This document shows, in pieces, positions 23,121-31,560 of a stretch of DNA of 40,047 bases; within the stretch, counting starts at the first letter, position 1; every line of letters starts with the position of its first letter. The position numbers and the translations under genes are program-made. The notes under the pieces are model-generated. The model saw only the letters and a list, made by a program, of their open reading frames with translations. It was not told the origin of the DNA and ran no database searches. This DNA is from Acidobacteriota bacterium (lineage in GTDB: Bacteria > Acidobacteriota > UBA4820 > DSQY01), in contig JAJYLT010000033.1 of assembly GCA_021787565.1 (NCBI GenBank), forward strand, positions 1 through 40,047, written 5' to 3'.

Positions 23121-24116
23121 ATGCACGTCATGGAGAAGATCAAGGCGAAGGCGCGCTCGAATCGAAAGCGGATCGTCTTGTCGGAGGGAATGGACCAGCG
23201 CATGGTTCTGGCGTCCGTGCAGGCAGCCAGGGAGGGGTTGGCGGAGGTGACTCTGCTCGCCACGGATGCCCAGGTGAAGGCGGCGACCAGCGGGGAGCTG
23301 GGGGTGTTGGCTGGAGTCGAGGTGCTGGATCACACCGCTTCGCCCCTCCTGCCCGAGTTCATCCAGGAGTACCACGCATTGCGCAAGGGCAAGGGCATGA
23401 CCGAGGAAGAGGCCGCCAAGACCATGCGGGACAATGTCTTCTTCGGGGATATGCTGGTGCGGAGGGGGCTGGCGGACGGGTGCGTGAGCGGGGCTTACAA
23501 CACGACGGCCCTGGTGACCAGGGCGGCCCTCCATCTGTTGGGCACGGCTCCGGGGATCAAGACCCTTTCGAGCTGCTTCATCATGGTCCACCCGGATCGG
23601 CAGTTCGGCGAAGGGGGGCTCATGATCTTCGCGGACTGCGCGGTTCTTCCCTTCCCCGACGAAAACCAGCTCGCCGATATTGCCATCGCCTCGGCGGCCA
23701 GCGCCAGGGCCTTTTGCGACATGGAACCGCGCATCGCCATGCTCAGTTTCTCCACCAAAGGGAGCGCCAAACACGAAAACCTGGACAGGATCCTGCGCGC
23801 CCTGGCCATCGTTCGCGAGCGCCGCCCCGACCTGCTCATCGATGGAGAATTGCAGCTCGATGCGGCCCTCGTTCCATTGGTGGGAAGCCGCAAGGCGCCC
23901 ACGAGCGCCGTGGCCGGCAGGGCCAACGTGCTCATCTTCCCCGATTTGAACGCGGGCAACATCGTCTACAAGGCGGTGGAGCGCCTGGGCCGGGCGGAAG
24001 CCATAGGGCCCGTGCTCCAGGGACTCGCCAAGCCCGCCAACGACCTCTCTCGAGGCTGTTCCGTGCAGGATATCGTGAATGTGGCCGCCATCACGGCAGC
24101 CCAGGCCATCGGATAG
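23121..24116 (+). CDS. pta: Phosphate acetyltransferase (short form)
   Basis: A 331-aa PTA/PTB-family enzyme interconverting acetyl-CoA plus phosphate with acetyl phosphate plus CoA. Family features are [20 protein letters not shown], the [19 protein letters not shown] segment, [37 protein letters not shown] and [18 protein letters not shown]. It has only the catalytic domain, without the N-terminal DRTGG/P-loop part of the long E. coli form. GGGAGGA at 23109-23115 selects ATG 23121 over the later ATG 23130. With ackA it forms the acetate overflow/ATP-generating pathway. A TACAAT at 23036-23041 could be its -10, but no good -35 is seen. Confidence 0.93.
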   Translation: MHVMEKIKAKARSNRKRIVLSEGMDQRMVLASVQAAREGLAEVTLLATDAQVKAATSGELGVLAGVEVLDHTASPLLPEFIQEYHALRKGKGMTEEEAAKTMRDNVFFGDMLVRRGLADGCVSGAYNTTALVTRAALHLLGTAPGIKTLSSCFIMVHPDRQFGEGGLMIFADCAVLPFPDENQLADIAIASAASARAFCDMEPRIAMLSFSTKGSAKHENLDRILRALAIVRERRPDLLIDGELQLDAALVPLVGSRKAPTSAVAGRANVLIFPDLNAGNIVYKAVERLGRAEAIGPVLQGLAKPANDLSRGCSVQDIVNVAAITAAQAIG

Positions 24117-24137
24117 GCGCCCGAACGCACAGGAAAG

Positions 24138-24173
24138 GAGGCCGGGGCGTGCGCCACGGTGCGCACCGGCCTC
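24138..24173. other. Stem-loop between pta and ackA
   Basis: GAGGCCGG (24138-24145) pairs with CCGGCCTC (24166-24173), and TGCGC (24150-24154) pairs with GCGCA (24161-24165) inside it. No T-run follows, so it is unlikely to be an intrinsic terminator. It may affect mRNA stability or the relative expression of the two enzymes. Confidence 0.5.
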
Positions 24174-24250
24174 GGTGGCCGCGGTCGGCGGCCGTGATCT
24201 GGGAGGCTCCATCCCGGACGGGAATCTGGAGTCTCCCTCTGGAGGAATCC

Positions 24251-25483
24251 ATGAATACGCTGGTCGTCAACTGCGGCAGTTCGTCCCTCAAGTACCAGCT
24301 CTTCGATATGGCCCATGAGACGCTGGTGGCCAAGGGCCTGGTGGAACGCATCGGATCGGACAACGCCACCTTGAAACACGACTCTCTCGGCGTCGGCAAG
24401 ATCACGATTCGGTCCGGCATCCCCAATCACGCCGTGGCCGTGCACGACATGTTCGACGCCCTTACCGACGGAGAGTACGGCGTGATCAAGGACGTCAAGG
24501 AGATCAGCGCCATCGGTCACCGAGTGGTCCATGGCGGGGAGAAGTTCCACGACTCAGCGCTGTTGCGGGGCGAGGTCGTGGAGGCCATCCGGGACTGCAT
24601 CCGCTTCGCCCCCCTCCATAACCCCCTGAACCTCATGGGCATTGAGGCCTGCCAGAAGTTCAGCCCCACGGTCCCGCAGGTGGCGGTTTTCGACACGGCC
24701 TTTCACCAGACCATGCCCAAGCACGTTTACCTGTACGCCATTCCCTACGAGTACTACCAGAAACACGGGGTCCGGCGGTACGGCTTCCACGGGACCTCCC
24801 ACCAGTTCGTGGCCAATCGGGCCGCCGAGATCCTGGGCCGGCCCCTGGCCTCCCTGAAGATGATCACGGCCCACCTGGGCAACGGCTGCAGCATGACGGC
24901 CATCCAGGACGGGAAGTCCCTCGAAACCTCCATGGGGCTCACTCCGCTCAACGGGCTCATGATGGGCCAGCGCTCGGGCGATATCGACCCGGCCCTCATC
25001 CCCTATATGGCAGAAGTGGAAAAGACGGATGCCGAGGGAGTCGTGGCGATCCTCAACAAGAAAAGCGGACTCCTTGGAGTTTCCGGAGTCAGCTCCGACA
25101 TGCGGGACATCCACAAAGCCAGGAAGGAGGGCGACGAGCGGGCCGCCATGGCTTTCCAGATGTTCTGCTACCGCGTCCGCAAGTACATCGGCACCTATGC
25201 CTCCTCCATGAACGGGCTGGACGTCATCGTCTTCACGGCCGGCATCGGTGAAAATGACGCCGCTGTCCGGGAGACCGCCTGCTCCAACCTGGACTACCTC
25301 GGCGTCGAGATCGACCCGGCGCTCAACGAGTCAGCGGAGCGCGAGAAGATCATCAGCTCGGACAAGAGCCGGGTGATCGTCATGGTGGTGCCCACCAACG
25401 AGGAGCTCATGATCGCCAGGGAGACGGTCCGCCTGGTGGGCGGAGCCCAGGAGGCACCTCGCCCGAACAAGAGGAAGCACTGA
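24251..25483 (+). CDS. ackA: Acetate kinase
   Basis: A 410-aa ASKHA-fold kinase that makes acetate and ATP from acetyl phosphate and ADP. MNTLVVNCGSSSLKYQLFD is the signature start. HRVVHGGEKF, VFDTAFHQTMP (with the catalytic Asp), RRYGFHGTSHQFV, the ITAHLGNGCSMTAI phosphate loop, METSMGLTPLNGLMMGQRSG-like ETSMGLTPLNGLMMGQRSG and IVFTAGIGEND are all present. GGAGG five bases before ATG 24251 fixes the start; the frame is open upstream, but that part overlaps pta. It ends 5 bases before the converging activator gene, and no terminator is seen between them. Confidence 0.95.
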   Translation: MNTLVVNCGSSSLKYQLFDMAHETLVAKGLVERIGSDNATLKHDSLGVGKITIRSGIPNHAVAVHDMFDALTDGEYGVIKDVKEISAIGHRVVHGGEKFHDSALLRGEVVEAIRDCIRFAPLHNPLNLMGIEACQKFSPTVPQVAVFDTAFHQTMPKHVYLYAIPYEYYQKHGVRRYGFHGTSHQFVANRAAEILGRPLASLKMITAHLGNGCSMTAIQDGKSLETSMGLTPLNGLMMGQRSGDIDPALIPYMAEVEKTDAEGVVAILNKKSGLLGVSGVSSDMRDIHKARKEGDERAAMAFQMFCYRVRKYIGTYASSMNGLDVIVFTAGIGENDAAVRETACSNLDYLGVEIDPALNESAEREKIISSDKSRVIVMVVPTNEELMIARETVRLVGGAQEAPRPNKRKH

Positions 25484-25488
25484 CTCCC

Positions 25489-28400
25489 TCAATGCCTGGA
25501 TAGCCCCAGGCGCTTCATCTTCTGAAGCAGGCTCTGGCGGCTGATGGCCAGGGACCGGGCCGCGGCCGAGAGGTTGCCGCCCGAATCCTGGATGGCCTGG
25601 GCGATGGCCTTCCGCTCCGCTTCCTCCAGGATGGCTGGCAGGCTTCGGCCTCCCGGCCCGTCGCGAGGACCCTCCTTGAGGCGCCGGGGCAAGTGCTCCT
25701 CCCGCAGCTCGGGGGCGCCCGCGGAGGCGACGAGCATGGCTCGGGCCGTGTTCTGGAGTTCCCGGACGTTGCCGGGCCAGGGGTAGGTTCCAAGGCGCGT
25801 CAGAACGGGCGGCGTGACTCGTGGGGACGGAAAGCCCTCGGCGGCCGCGGCCTCCTCCAGAAAGTGCGCAAAGAGCAGGGGGATATCTTCGGGACGCCGC
25901 CGCAACGGGGGCACTTCGATTTCGATGACGCGAAGCCTGTGCAGCAGGTCCTGACGGAACAGCCCTTCGGACGCCGCCATCTCCAGGTCCCGGTTGGTGG
26001 CGGCCACGATGCGGGCATCGGATTCGCGACCGCGCACTTCACCCAGCGGAAGGAAGGTGCCGTCCTGAAGATACCGGAGGAGGTGCGCCTGGACCTCCTG
26101 GGACAGCTCGCCCACCTCGTCCAGGAACAGGGTGCTGCCCCGGGCGGCCTCCACGAGCCCCGTCTGATCCCGATCGGCCCCCGTGAAGGCCCCCCGCCGA
26201 TGACCGAAGAGGAGGCTCGCGGCCAGCGTCGGGGTCAGGTTGGCGCAGTTGGCCGCCACCCAGTTCTTGGGTGCGCGGGGGGAGGCGGCGTGGAGAGCTT
26301 TGGCGCAGGCCTCCTTGCCGACACCGGGTTCGCCGGTGAAGAGGACCGGGAAGTGAAAGATCGACGCCCTTTGGATGGCCTCGATCACGGCCCGCATGGC
26401 CGATGAGGCGGAGAGGAGGTGGCGGCCGATGGCGGGATGGATGTCGCGGCCGGGTGGAGGTGGAGTCTGGACCGGGGCCGCGGGTAACTGCCGGATCCAA
26501 ATCGCGGCCAGCCGTCTCTGATCGGCGTCAAAGGAGATGGGGCCCGCCTTGAAAAGGCCGCACCAGAGGCCGGATTCGGTGGCAAGGCCGAGGACGAATC
26601 CCCCCGCCACGACTTTCTCTCCCCGGCTCCCGGCGGCCTGTAGCAGGGAGCGGCGCTGTTCCTCGGTCCCTTCGCCCCACCAGTGAGGGGGTGATCCGGG
26701 ACGCAGGAGATAGCCCGCCGCGGCTCCCGTCCGCTCCAGGATGCCGGCCATGGTCTCTTCGGGAGTGGACTCCGCCGCGGCCAGGAAGGCGAGGGGGCTT
26801 GCTTCGGCGCGTGTTGCGGGGCCGGCGGCAGGTGGGGCCTCGGTCAAGAGTCCGAGAAGGCCACGCTCGGGGCCTCGCACGTGGTTCTTGGCGAGAAAGT
26901 CGCAGATCCACTGCCGGTCCTCGGGAGAAAGGGGTGGCAGCGCCCCCAGGCAGGCCAGCTCCCATAAGGCCCTCGCCGCCAGGTAGGGACTCCGTGCGTG
27001 GCCGGCTTCGGTCCAGGCCCGGAGGAGTGCGGATTCGGCGACCTCTCCCGTCTCTCCTGCCGCCAGGAGATGCCAGAAGGCCCGGAAATAGGGTGTGGCC
27101 TGGCCGAGCAATCCGACCGCCACGTGGTGATCCTCGGCCGAAAAGGAGCCCGCGCCCCTGCGGGCAGCGGCGCACCGGAGGGCCGAAATGGCCAATCGGT
27201 CATCCGCATCGACGTCGGGGTGGACCTGGTTTGAGATCTCCTTCACCAAGCGCCGAAGCTTCTGGATCTGCCGGGTCTGCAGGAGCAGCTCGCCCCTGAG
27301 GTACTGGAGGGGCAACCGGACCTCGGGGTCCGTGCCCGGAAGGGAGGAGAGCCCCTTCTCCGTCCATTCCAGCGCCGCGGGATAGTCGCCGAGCTGCTGG
27401 TGAATGGAGCCGAGCCAGAAGCAGTCGACGGCCAGGTACTGTGGATTCTGGGGGCTTCCCTTTCTGGCCGCGGAATTCTCGAATTGCCGGAGGGCCGGCA
27501 ACAGGTTGCCGGCCTCGGCCGTGCACGCCGCGAGGTCGGTCCGCGCCACCTCCTCGAGGGTTGGAAGGCCCAGGGCGATGGCTCCTTCCAGACCGCGCCG
27601 GAGGCGTCGAGAAGCCTCGTCGAAGCGAAGCAGGCGTCGAAGGACGTTCGCGCAGTCGCACTCGCATCCCGATTCCAGGCTCCTGAAGCCGAAGCTTGAG
27701 GCCAGGCTCCGGGCCTCCTCGAATCCGGAGAGCGCGGCCGCGTGCTCGCCGAGCTTCTGGTGGAGCATGGCACGCCGGTGGGTAAGCAGGAAGCGCGTGA
27801 TCGGCTGCGCGGATGGGGGAGTCACCGCGCCTGCCCTCTCCAGAAGCGCGAGTGCTTGCTCCGGCCGGTCGTCGTGCAGCACCGCCGTGGCCCAGTGGCA
27901 GAGGGCCTGCACGCGAAGGTCCGGGTCGTTCGTCGTCGTGGCCACCCCCTCCAGGCACGATTCCGCCTCGGGAAACCTCCCCAGCAACCAGTGGAACTGT
28001 CCCTTCAGGAGGTGGATGGCGTCTCGCTCGGCGGCCGGAATCGAACGGGCCAGTGCCTCGTCCGCTTGCCGATCGGCGGCGCGGTAGTCCTGAAGCCTCT
28101 CCAGGGCCTTGATCCGCTGGAAGGCCAGGCCGTGACTCCACCTGCCCTCCTCGGAGAGTCCCTCCCACATCCGCATCGCCAGAAGGGGCTGGCCCACGTG
28201 AAGGAGAACCACGCCCTCCCAGTATCGTCCTGCCTCCGCATCCTTCGGATGCGCCTCCCTCGCCCCGTGGAGAAGGGCCGCCAAATGGCCCTCGGCGGCC
28301 AACAGGGCGGGCTGTGAGGTCGGCGCGGCCGGCGGGATGGCTTGTGGTCCCCATGAGCCCAAGACTGAGCGGGCGGGAGACGGCATCGGGACCGGCGTCG

Positions 28401-29556
28401 GCGGAAGGAGGGAGTCTCCGCACCGAGGGTGATCGCCGGGACAACTGGAGAGCGCGACCAGCAGAAGTTCAGGGTCATCCCCGAGCAGCGCCCGAGCGTG
28501 GTCCATGTACCAACCTTCGGCGGTCTCGGAGAACCAGAGCAGCCGCGGTGAGCTGATCTGTCCACAGGGTCCCCCTTGGGTCTCGTGGAGGATGACCAGC
28601 GGGACGGAGGCGCTCGCGGCGGCCTGATCGAGAACGGCCCGGCTGTCGGGGTCGAGGGCCTCGCCGGGCCAAAGAAGCCAGCCCACCCCGCGAGGGGGAA
28701 GGGCGAGCAGCGGGGTGAGCCTTTCCGTGAACTGGCGGGCTTCACCGATCAGGCCCTCACGCATCCAGGCCTCGGCCTCATGTTTTCCCCCCAAGACCTG
28801 CCGAACCAGGGGTTCCAGCGCGGCGAATGGGTAGGGAGGAGGGTGCCCCAAGGGGACGGGGTCGAGGGCCAGTCCTCCGCGGTCGATGGGAAGCGCGAGT
28901 CCGAACAAGGCCTCAAGGAGCACTGAACGGGGCGCCGTGCGAACCCCATGGACGCCGGGCGAAGAGAATTGCCCCGGTGGCGCCCACCGAAACCCCAGGC
29001 CCCACCCAGGAGAAAGGCCAGGAGGGGGCCCATCTCCGGCCAGACTCCAGAGGCCCAGCAGCCGGCTCCGAAAAGGAGCGATGTCTCCTCCGTTGCCGGC
29101 CAGGGTGGAGGCTAGCCATCGGTTCCAGGCGGCGAACCGGCGGTGTCTGCGGGGGATGCTGGGCCAGGGGCCCTGTGGGGGAGGGTGGCGTCCGGAGAGG
29201 AGGCGGAAGAGCAGGGCGGCGTACCCCGCCAACTGGGAGTCGTCCGGCAGAGGTGCTGCCGCCGCTCGAAAAAGCGGGAGCCCATCGGGCGTCAGCACCC
29301 AATCCCGAGGCCCCGGTCGCAGGGGCCATCCCTCCGCCTCCAGGAAGGCCAGAGAGGAGAAGAGGCCCAGGCCGAAACGAAGGATCTCTTCCTCGCCGCG
29401 CAGGTTGAGGGGTGAACGCGAAACGCCGGCGGCCGAAGGGTCGCTCCCCCAGGAGAGCCCCGGACCCAAAGCAGGATGCACGAGTATCCAAGAAGACGGG
29501 CTGAGCGATACAGCGCCTGCCTGAACGCCGCCTTTCGGCTGATGGGAGCGGCTCAA
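25489..29556 (-). CDS. Giant sigma-54-dependent activator with TPR sensor region
   Basis: A ~1355-aa protein. The N-terminal ~180 residues hold a weak kinase-C-lobe-like pattern (WVLTPDGLPLFR, GYAALLFRLLSG) without catalytic motifs. Residues ~200-400 are unassigned and partly resemble a decayed ATPase domain. About 430-890 form TPR-type helix pairs, and ~920-1030 resemble a degenerate GAF domain. The C-terminus is a complete enhancer-binding module: Walker A GEPGVGK (1075-1081), GAFTGA (1122-1127), LFLDEVGEL (1143-), YPWPGNVREL and a Fis-type HTH (1324-1355). It should activate sigma-54 promoters in response to a TPR-sensed partner or ligand. The frame opens at TTG 29586; TTG 29556 is preferred because AGGGGGA precedes it and the predicted promoter lies too close to 29586. 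Confidence 0.85.
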   Translation of the reverse strand: MSRSHQPKGGVQAGAVSLSPSSWILVHPALGPGLSWGSDPSAAGVSRSPLNLRGEEEILRFGLGLFSSLAFLEAEGWPLRPGPRDWVLTPDGLPLFRAAAAPLPDDSQLAGYAALLFRLLSGRHPPPQGPWPSIPRRHRRFAAWNRWLASTLAGNGGDIAPFRSRLLGLWSLAGDGPPPGLSPGWGLGFRWAPPGQFSSPGVHGVRTAPRSVLLEALFGLALPIDRGGLALDPVPLGHPPPYPFAALEPLVRQVLGGKHEAEAWMREGLIGEARQFTERLTPLLALPPRGVGWLLWPGEALDPDSRAVLDQAAASASVPLVILHETQGGPCGQISSPRLLWFSETAEGWYMDHARALLGDDPELLLVALSSCPGDHPRCGDSLLPPTPVPMPSPARSVLGSWGPQAIPPAAPTSQPALLAAEGHLAALLHGAREAHPKDAEAGRYWEGVVLLHVGQPLLAMRMWEGLSEEGRWSHGLAFQRIKALERLQDYRAADRQADEALARSIPAAERDAIHLLKGQFHWLLGRFPEAESCLEGVATTTNDPDLRVQALCHWATAVLHDDRPEQALALLERAGAVTPPSAQPITRFLLTHRRAMLHQKLGEHAAALSGFEEARSLASSFGFRSLESGCECDCANVLRRLLRFDEASRRLRRGLEGAIALGLPTLEEVARTDLAACTAEAGNLLPALRQFENSAARKGSPQNPQYLAVDCFWLGSIHQQLGDYPAALEWTEKGLSSLPGTDPEVRLPLQYLRGELLLQTRQIQKLRRLVKEISNQVHPDVDADDRLAISALRCAAARRGAGSFSAEDHHVAVGLLGQATPYFRAFWHLLAAGETGEVAESALLRAWTEAGHARSPYLAARALWELACLGALPPLSPEDRQWICDFLAKNHVRGPERGLLGLLTEAPPAAGPATRAEASPLAFLAAAESTPEETMAGILERTGAAAGYLLRPGSPPHWWGEGTEEQRRSLLQAAGSRGEKVVAGGFVLGLATESGLWCGLFKAGPISFDADQRRLAAIWIRQLPAAPVQTPPPPGRDIHPAIGRHLLSASSAMRAVIEAIQRASIFHFPVLFTGEPGVGKEACAKALHAASPRAPKNWVAANCANLTPTLAASLLFGHRRGAFTGADRDQTGLVEAARGSTLFLDEVGELSQEVQAHLLRYLQDGTFLPLGEVRGRESDARIVAATNRDLEMAASEGLFRQDLLHRLRVIEIEVPPLRRRPEDIPLLFAHFLEEAAAAEGFPSPRVTPPVLTRLGTYPWPGNVRELQNTARAMLVASAGAPELREEHLPRRLKEGPRDGPGGRSLPAILEEAERKAIAQAIQDSGGNLSAAARSLAISRQSLLQKMKRLGLSRH

Positions 29557-29588
29557 CGATCCCCCTACCAAAGAAGATAAGAGCAATC

Positions 29589-29617
29589 AGTCTATCGTGA
29601 TCGCAGTGGGAGCTCAA
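29589..29617 (-). promoter_or_regulatory. Candidate promoter for the giant activator gene
   Basis: On the minus strand TTGAGC (29612-29617) and TAGACT (29589-29594) are 17 bases apart. The expected start is about 29582, which would place TTG 29586 outside the mRNA and supports TTG 29556 as start codon. Hexamer matches are moderate (4 of 6 each). Confidence 0.4.
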
Positions 29618-29619
29618 CT

Positions 29620-29654
29620 GTGAACTGGATTCTCATGCGCGTTCCGTGAACTGG
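29620..29654. repeat. Two direct copies of GTGAACTGG, 26 bp apart
   Basis: GTGAACTGG occurs at 29620-29628 and again at 29646-29654 (CCAGTTCAC on the minus strand). The proximal copy abuts the candidate -35 of the giant activator gene, centred near -42 from its predicted start, with the second near -68. This spacing is what tandem activator sites would show. It is in the 226-bp intergenic region shared with the EAL gene. Confidence 0.5.
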
Positions 29655-29676
29655 CGCCTTGGGAGATGGGAAACGC

Positions 29677-29696
29677 CTTGATATATCTTGATATAT
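29677..29696. repeat. Tandem duplication of CTTGATATAT
   Basis: The 10-mer CTTGATATAT is repeated head to tail, the only AT-rich patch in this part of the window. It lies between the divergent promoters of the giant activator and the EAL gene and could be a binding site or a promoter melting region. Confidence 0.5.
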
Positions 29697-29731
29697 AAAG
29701 AATAGGCGTGGGTTGGGCTTTCTGCTGATCC

Positions 29732-29761
29732 TTGCCTGGCTCTGTCGACTGAGGCTATACT
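29732..29761 (+). promoter_or_regulatory. Candidate sigma-70 promoter for the EAL gene
   Basis: TTGCCT (29732-29737) and TATACT (29756-29761) are separated by 18 bases. The expected start lies about 15 bases before the TTG start codon, with GGAGGAGGG at 29771-29779 in between. Confidence 0.5.
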
Positions 29762-29782
29762 ACTGGACAAGGAGGAGGGAGC

Positions 29783-31075
29783 TTGGAGCCACCCATCAAG
29801 GATCTCCACAACGAGTTGCTGGCTCTGCGCGCCTCTCTCTACGACGGCAACACTCGACTGCCGGCCTACACCGCCTGTTTCGAGCCCCTCAAGAGGATGG
29901 CCGAGAATCAGTTCCTCGGCGCGATCTTCATCCAATTTTCTGACCTGGAGCGGGTGGAGGGGATCTTCGGTTTTGAGCGTTATGAAGCCATCCTCCGCCA
30001 AGCAGCCTTCCAGATCGAGGACGTCAACCACCGTGAGTTCGATGGGGCCCTGCTCACCACCCAGAGGGGAGTCTACGACGATCAGTTCTGCATTTTTGTG
30101 CCCTGCAGCTTCTTGCGTGATGGCAACGCCCGGGCGTTGGAGAAGGTGGCGAACAGGCTCTATCTGGTGCTGGACGAGGAATTATCGGCGCGGGACCTGC
30201 CCGGCCTTTCCCTCCATATGGGCTACTCGGTGCTCCACAACAACCCGTTTCTCCGCTTCGAACGGCTGGTGCACCGGGCCGTCGAAGAGGCCGCTTCGGT
30301 AGCTCACCACCAGAAGGAGGCCGAGGTCGTCTTCCACGAGCTGGAGCTCAGACAGATTCTCGCTCGTCAGTCCCTCAGCACGGTATTTCATCCCATCGTC
30401 CGTCTGGAGGGGTACGAGATCGTGGGGTATGAGGCCTTGACGCGGGGTCCCGCGGGAACCCAGTACGAATCCCCGGAATCCCTCTTCTCCTCCGCGAGGC
30501 AGTCCAACCTGAGCCGGCAGCTCGACCATCAATGCAAGCTCACCGCCATCGCCTCCGCCAAGCCCAAGCCGAAAGGGGCCAAGCTGTTCATCAACACGCT
30601 TCCCACCACGCTGGATGACCCCGACCTGATGGGCGATGGGGCGGTGAAGATGTTGGAAGACTCGGGGCTCCATCCCGAAGACGTGGTTTGGGAGCTGACG
30701 GAGCGTCTGCCGATCGATGACTACGCCGCCTTCGCGACCACCATGAAGGGGTATCTGGAGATGGGCTACAGCGTAGCCATCGACGACGTGGGCACGGGCT
30801 ACTCTTCCATTCAGACCATTACCCACGTTCGACCCTCCTACCTGAAAATCGACCTCTCCCTCGTGAAGGATATCCAGGCCAATTTGCTGAAGCAGGAGCT
30901 GGTGTCGTCGCTGGCCCTGCTCGCCAAAAACATCGGCGCGCTCATCATCGCGGAGGGCGTTGGCACGATCGGGGAGATGGAGGTGCTCAAGGAGCTCGGC
31001 GTGCCCCTGGCCCAGGGCTACCTCTTCGGTATGCCCTCCAGGAAGTTCGCCGAGACGGCCCGTCCGGAGTCCTGA
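29783..31075 (+). CDS. Degenerate GGDEF + EAL domain protein (c-di-GMP phosphodiesterase)
   Basis: A 430-aa cytoplasmic protein. Residues ~30-180 have the GGDEF-domain layout, but the active-site loop reads GVYDDQF (96-102), so it should not synthesise c-di-GMP. Residues ~195-425 form an EAL domain with E217-A-L, Asn271, ExTER at 304-308, DDVGTGYSS (334-342), Lys355, Glu391 and Gln411, the residues for metal and c-di-GMP binding. The usual EGVE is EGVG here. It probably hydrolyses c-di-GMP to pGpG, with the N-domain as a regulatory or GTP-sensing part. Start is TTG 29783 with GGAGGAGGG upstream; an ATG start would be much farther downstream. It is divergent from the giant activator. Confidence 0.87.
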   Translation: MEPPIKDLHNELLALRASLYDGNTRLPAYTACFEPLKRMAENQFLGAIFIQFSDLERVEGIFGFERYEAILRQAAFQIEDVNHREFDGALLTTQRGVYDDQFCIFVPCSFLRDGNARALEKVANRLYLVLDEELSARDLPGLSLHMGYSVLHNNPFLRFERLVHRAVEEAASVAHHQKEAEVVFHELELRQILARQSLSTVFHPIVRLEGYEIVGYEALTRGPAGTQYESPESLFSSARQSNLSRQLDHQCKLTAIASAKPKPKGAKLFINTLPTTLDDPDLMGDGAVKMLEDSGLHPEDVVWELTERLPIDDYAAFATTMKGYLEMGYSVAIDDVGTGYSSIQTITHVRPSYLKIDLSLVKDIQANLLKQELVSSLALLAKNIGALIIAEGVGTIGEMEVLKELGVPLAQGYLFGMPSRKFAETARPES

Positions 31076-31091
31076 CGGGAAGTACCGCGGC

Positions 31092-31508
31092 TCAGTCGTC
31101 CGGCACCGTGAAGGCAAAAGCGCGCTTGATCCTCGGCGGGGGCATCTCGGGCGGAAACCCCTCATGAAGCCACCGGCACCACGTCTGTACTTCGGCGGTA
31201 TCCAACCGACTCTCCTCCACGATCACGGCGCCGTAGGCGAAGCGGTCCCGGCTGAAGGGAACCTGGCTTCGTTTGTAGAAGAACGCGGCGAAGCGTCTCG
31301 GTCCGATAGGGAAGAGCTTCATCAACGCCCGGTTGGGTCGGCCCGCCACGGGTTCGGTTCCGCCCAGTTCAAGGCCGCTGGCAGCGGGACTGAGCCTGAG
31401 AGGATAGGGGGAGGCCTGGGCGACTTCGAACACCGCGCCGTAGAGGGCCGTAGTAGCCAGTTCCTTCCTCTTTCCCAGAACCTCTGGATCGGAGCCGTTG
31501 ACGATCAC
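31092..31508 (-). CDS. Hypothetical protein, ~138 aa
   Basis: A small soluble protein that I do not recognise. It starts VIVNGSDPEVLGKRKELATT and includes ASGLELGGTEPVAG, RPNRALMKLFPIGPRRFAAF and a C-terminal basic/aromatic end. There are no Cys or His clusters, signal peptide or membrane segment. GTG 31508 is preferred because GGGAGG lies five bases upstream; GTG 31511 is also in frame. It lies 52 bases downstream of cysS in the same direction, so it may be co-transcribed, and converges with the EAL gene with a 16-base gap. The continuous, protein-like composition argues that it is real. Confidence 0.6.
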   Translation of the reverse strand: MIVNGSDPEVLGKRKELATTALYGAVFEVAQASPYPLRLSPAASGLELGGTEPVAGRPNRALMKLFPIGPRRFAAFFYKRSQVPFSRDRFAYGAVIVEESRLDTAEVQTWCRWLHEGFPPEMPPPRIKRAFAFTVPDD

Positions 31509-31560
31509 CACCCCCTCCCTGAGAGGAAGGCAAAGGCCGAGAGAGCTTTGCTCGACCCCC

